Assembly (NCBI GenBank): GCA_023954595.1
Contig: JAGSHJ010000006.1
Span: 1-21,220 of the forward strand
Source: Bacteriovoracaceae bacterium
GTDB lineage: Bacteria > Bdellovibrionota > Bacteriovoracia > Bacteriovoracales > Bacteriovoracaceae
DNA: 21,220 bases
Direction of reading: 5' to 3'
In this document: in pieces, positions 20,462-21,220 of the stretch
Position numbering within the stretch: position 1 is the stretch's first letter
Layout of the letters: each line of letters starts with the position of its first letter
Notes under the pieces: generated by a model
The model's input: the letters and a program-made list of their open reading frames with translations, nothing else
Told to the model about the DNA's origin: nothing
Databases searched by the model: none
Translations under genes and position numbers: made by a program

Positions 20462-21220
20462 ATGTCAGGATTTGGATTAAGAGCTTTTAAAAAGCTCAAA
20501 GAAGACTCGCGTAAACAAGATAAAAGACAATACATTCCATACATAGTCTGCGGCGATAATGACTTCGCCGTTTTGACTTATCTTAAGCTTTTGCACAAGC
20601 ACGGTGAGGACAAAGTTAAACTTGTCTGCAAAGACCCTGTGGATAAGCAAGACATCACCAATCAATGGAAATGTTCACTTCATTATTTAAGAGATGAAAA
20701 TCTTGCAAATAAACTCATTGAATTAAACCCAAAACTTGAAATCATTCCAAGTAATGCTGGAGTTGTGTTTTATAAAGACGGCAAGTTTCATGAAATTGAT
20801 GGTAGGGCCAAGCCTTATGAGTTTATGGAAGATGAAGACTATTTTCAGTCTGCATACTATCAAATGAAAAAAGAGGCCTTATTCTCAACTGAGGACTGGA
20901 ACAATCTTGATGAGATTTTAAGAAAGGCACAGATTCATAAATACATCTCTTCAATTGATAAAATTACCTCTGAGGATCTTGTTGAGAAAACAAACTTCAG
21001 ACTATCAACTGGTGAGCATGAAAACCTTGAATGTGAAAAACTTTATTGGTGTGAGAGCCCTAAAGCTTTTTATAAACTATTCACTGATAAAAACAATCTT
21101 AGTGACGCCACAGCAGGCTATTGTAGCTCCCTAGAGGAGAGAGTAGGGCTCACTGTACACTTTGAAGTGGATAAAGAGATCTATGACTCTCAGGGCACTG
21201 TACTGCTTCCTCAGAGTGCA
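20462..21220 (+). CDS. Unrecognised protein, 5' part (cut by window edge)
   Basis: An open frame of 253 codons from ATG 20462 to the right edge without a stop. AAAAGG lies about 7 nt before the ATG, and the gene begins 11 bp after the MltD-like gene, so the two are probably co-transcribed. There is no signal peptide, so it is likely cytoplasmic or peripheral. The first strand-helix unit, RQYIPYIVCGDNDFAVLTYL, followed by a second strand VKLVCKD, resembles the start of a Rossmann-type nucleotide-binding fold, although the canonical GxGxxG is absent. The rest is acidic and helix-rich with no motif I can name. The function cannot be called from this fragment. Confidence 0.7.
   Translation, partial: MSGFGLRAFKKLKEDSRKQDKRQYIPYIVCGDNDFAVLTYLKLLHKHGEDKVKLVCKDPVDKQDITNQWKCSLHYLRDENLANKLIELNPKLEIIPSNAGVVFYKDGKFHEIDGRAKPYEFMEDEDYFQSAYYQMKKEALFSTEDWNNLDEILRKAQIHKYISSIDKITSEDLVEKTNFRLSTGEHENLECEKLYWCESPKAFYKLFTDKNNLSDATAGYCSSLEERVGLTVHFEVDKEIYDSQGTVLLPQSA

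Noticed and set aside
1..21220. tRNA, rRNA, CRISPR array, transposase, integrase or phage genes
   Set aside because: No matching sequence pattern or protein motif was seen on either strand.

Overview
The window looks like a chromosomal segment of a low-GC, Gram-negative, predatory-type bacterium. My best guess is the Halobacteriovorax/Bacteriovorax branch of the Bdellovibrionota. This is an inference from style: many lipoproteins and Cys-rich exported proteins of unknown family, two lytic transglycosylases, a PrkA-type kinase and A/T-rich coding DNA with clear AGGAG ribosome sites. No rRNA or tRNA gene is present to settle it. I see no insertion sequence, phage gene, CRISPR array or other sign of a recent island. 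Most of the window is core genome with lineage-specific envelope genes between.

Layout. 1-290 (-) is the start of a PrkA-like kinase, divergent from a (+) pair (305-2208): a membrane-anchored protein with a formylglycine-generating-enzyme-like fold and a Cys-rich lipoprotein. 2195-5686 (-) is a three-gene unit: quinolinate synthase nadA, a cysteine desulfurase that probably builds its Fe-S cluster, and a lipoprotein shaped like a 5'-nucleotidase that has lost most metal ligands. 5881-8342 (+) holds a ParA ATPase, a ParB-like protein with a lysine/threonine-rich tail and an alpha/beta hydrolase. 8440-9315 (+) is an exported protein that may end in outer-membrane beta strands. 9380-11147 (+) is glutamate dehydrogenase followed by a small disulfide-rich exported protein whose signal-peptide codons contain the gdh terminator hairpin.

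11144-16279 (-) is a long core unit read rplU-rpmA-[terminator]-obg-rsfS-rlmH-gpmI-pfkA. It joins large-subunit ribosomal proteins, three ribosome assembly or maturation factors and two glycolytic enzymes with very tight spacing. 16559-17359 (+) is an unrecognised protein behind a dyad-rich upstream region. 17356-18742 (-) holds an exported SLT-type lytic transglycosylase and an exported protein of unknown family. 18981-21220 (+) is a MltD-like lipoprotein transglycosylase with LysM repeats, followed by an unrecognised gene that runs off the right edge.

The points most worth a second look are the apparently dead nucleotidase-like lipoprotein in the NAD operon, the ParA/ParB-like pair outside an origin-type neighbourhood with an adjoining hydrolase and a 16-bp palindrome, the terminator hidden in a signal peptide, the terminator 16 bp ahead of obg, and several dyad symmetries that overlap promoter elements of nadA, rplU and the MltD-like gene. 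I did not find a clear new multi-gene defence or mobile system.
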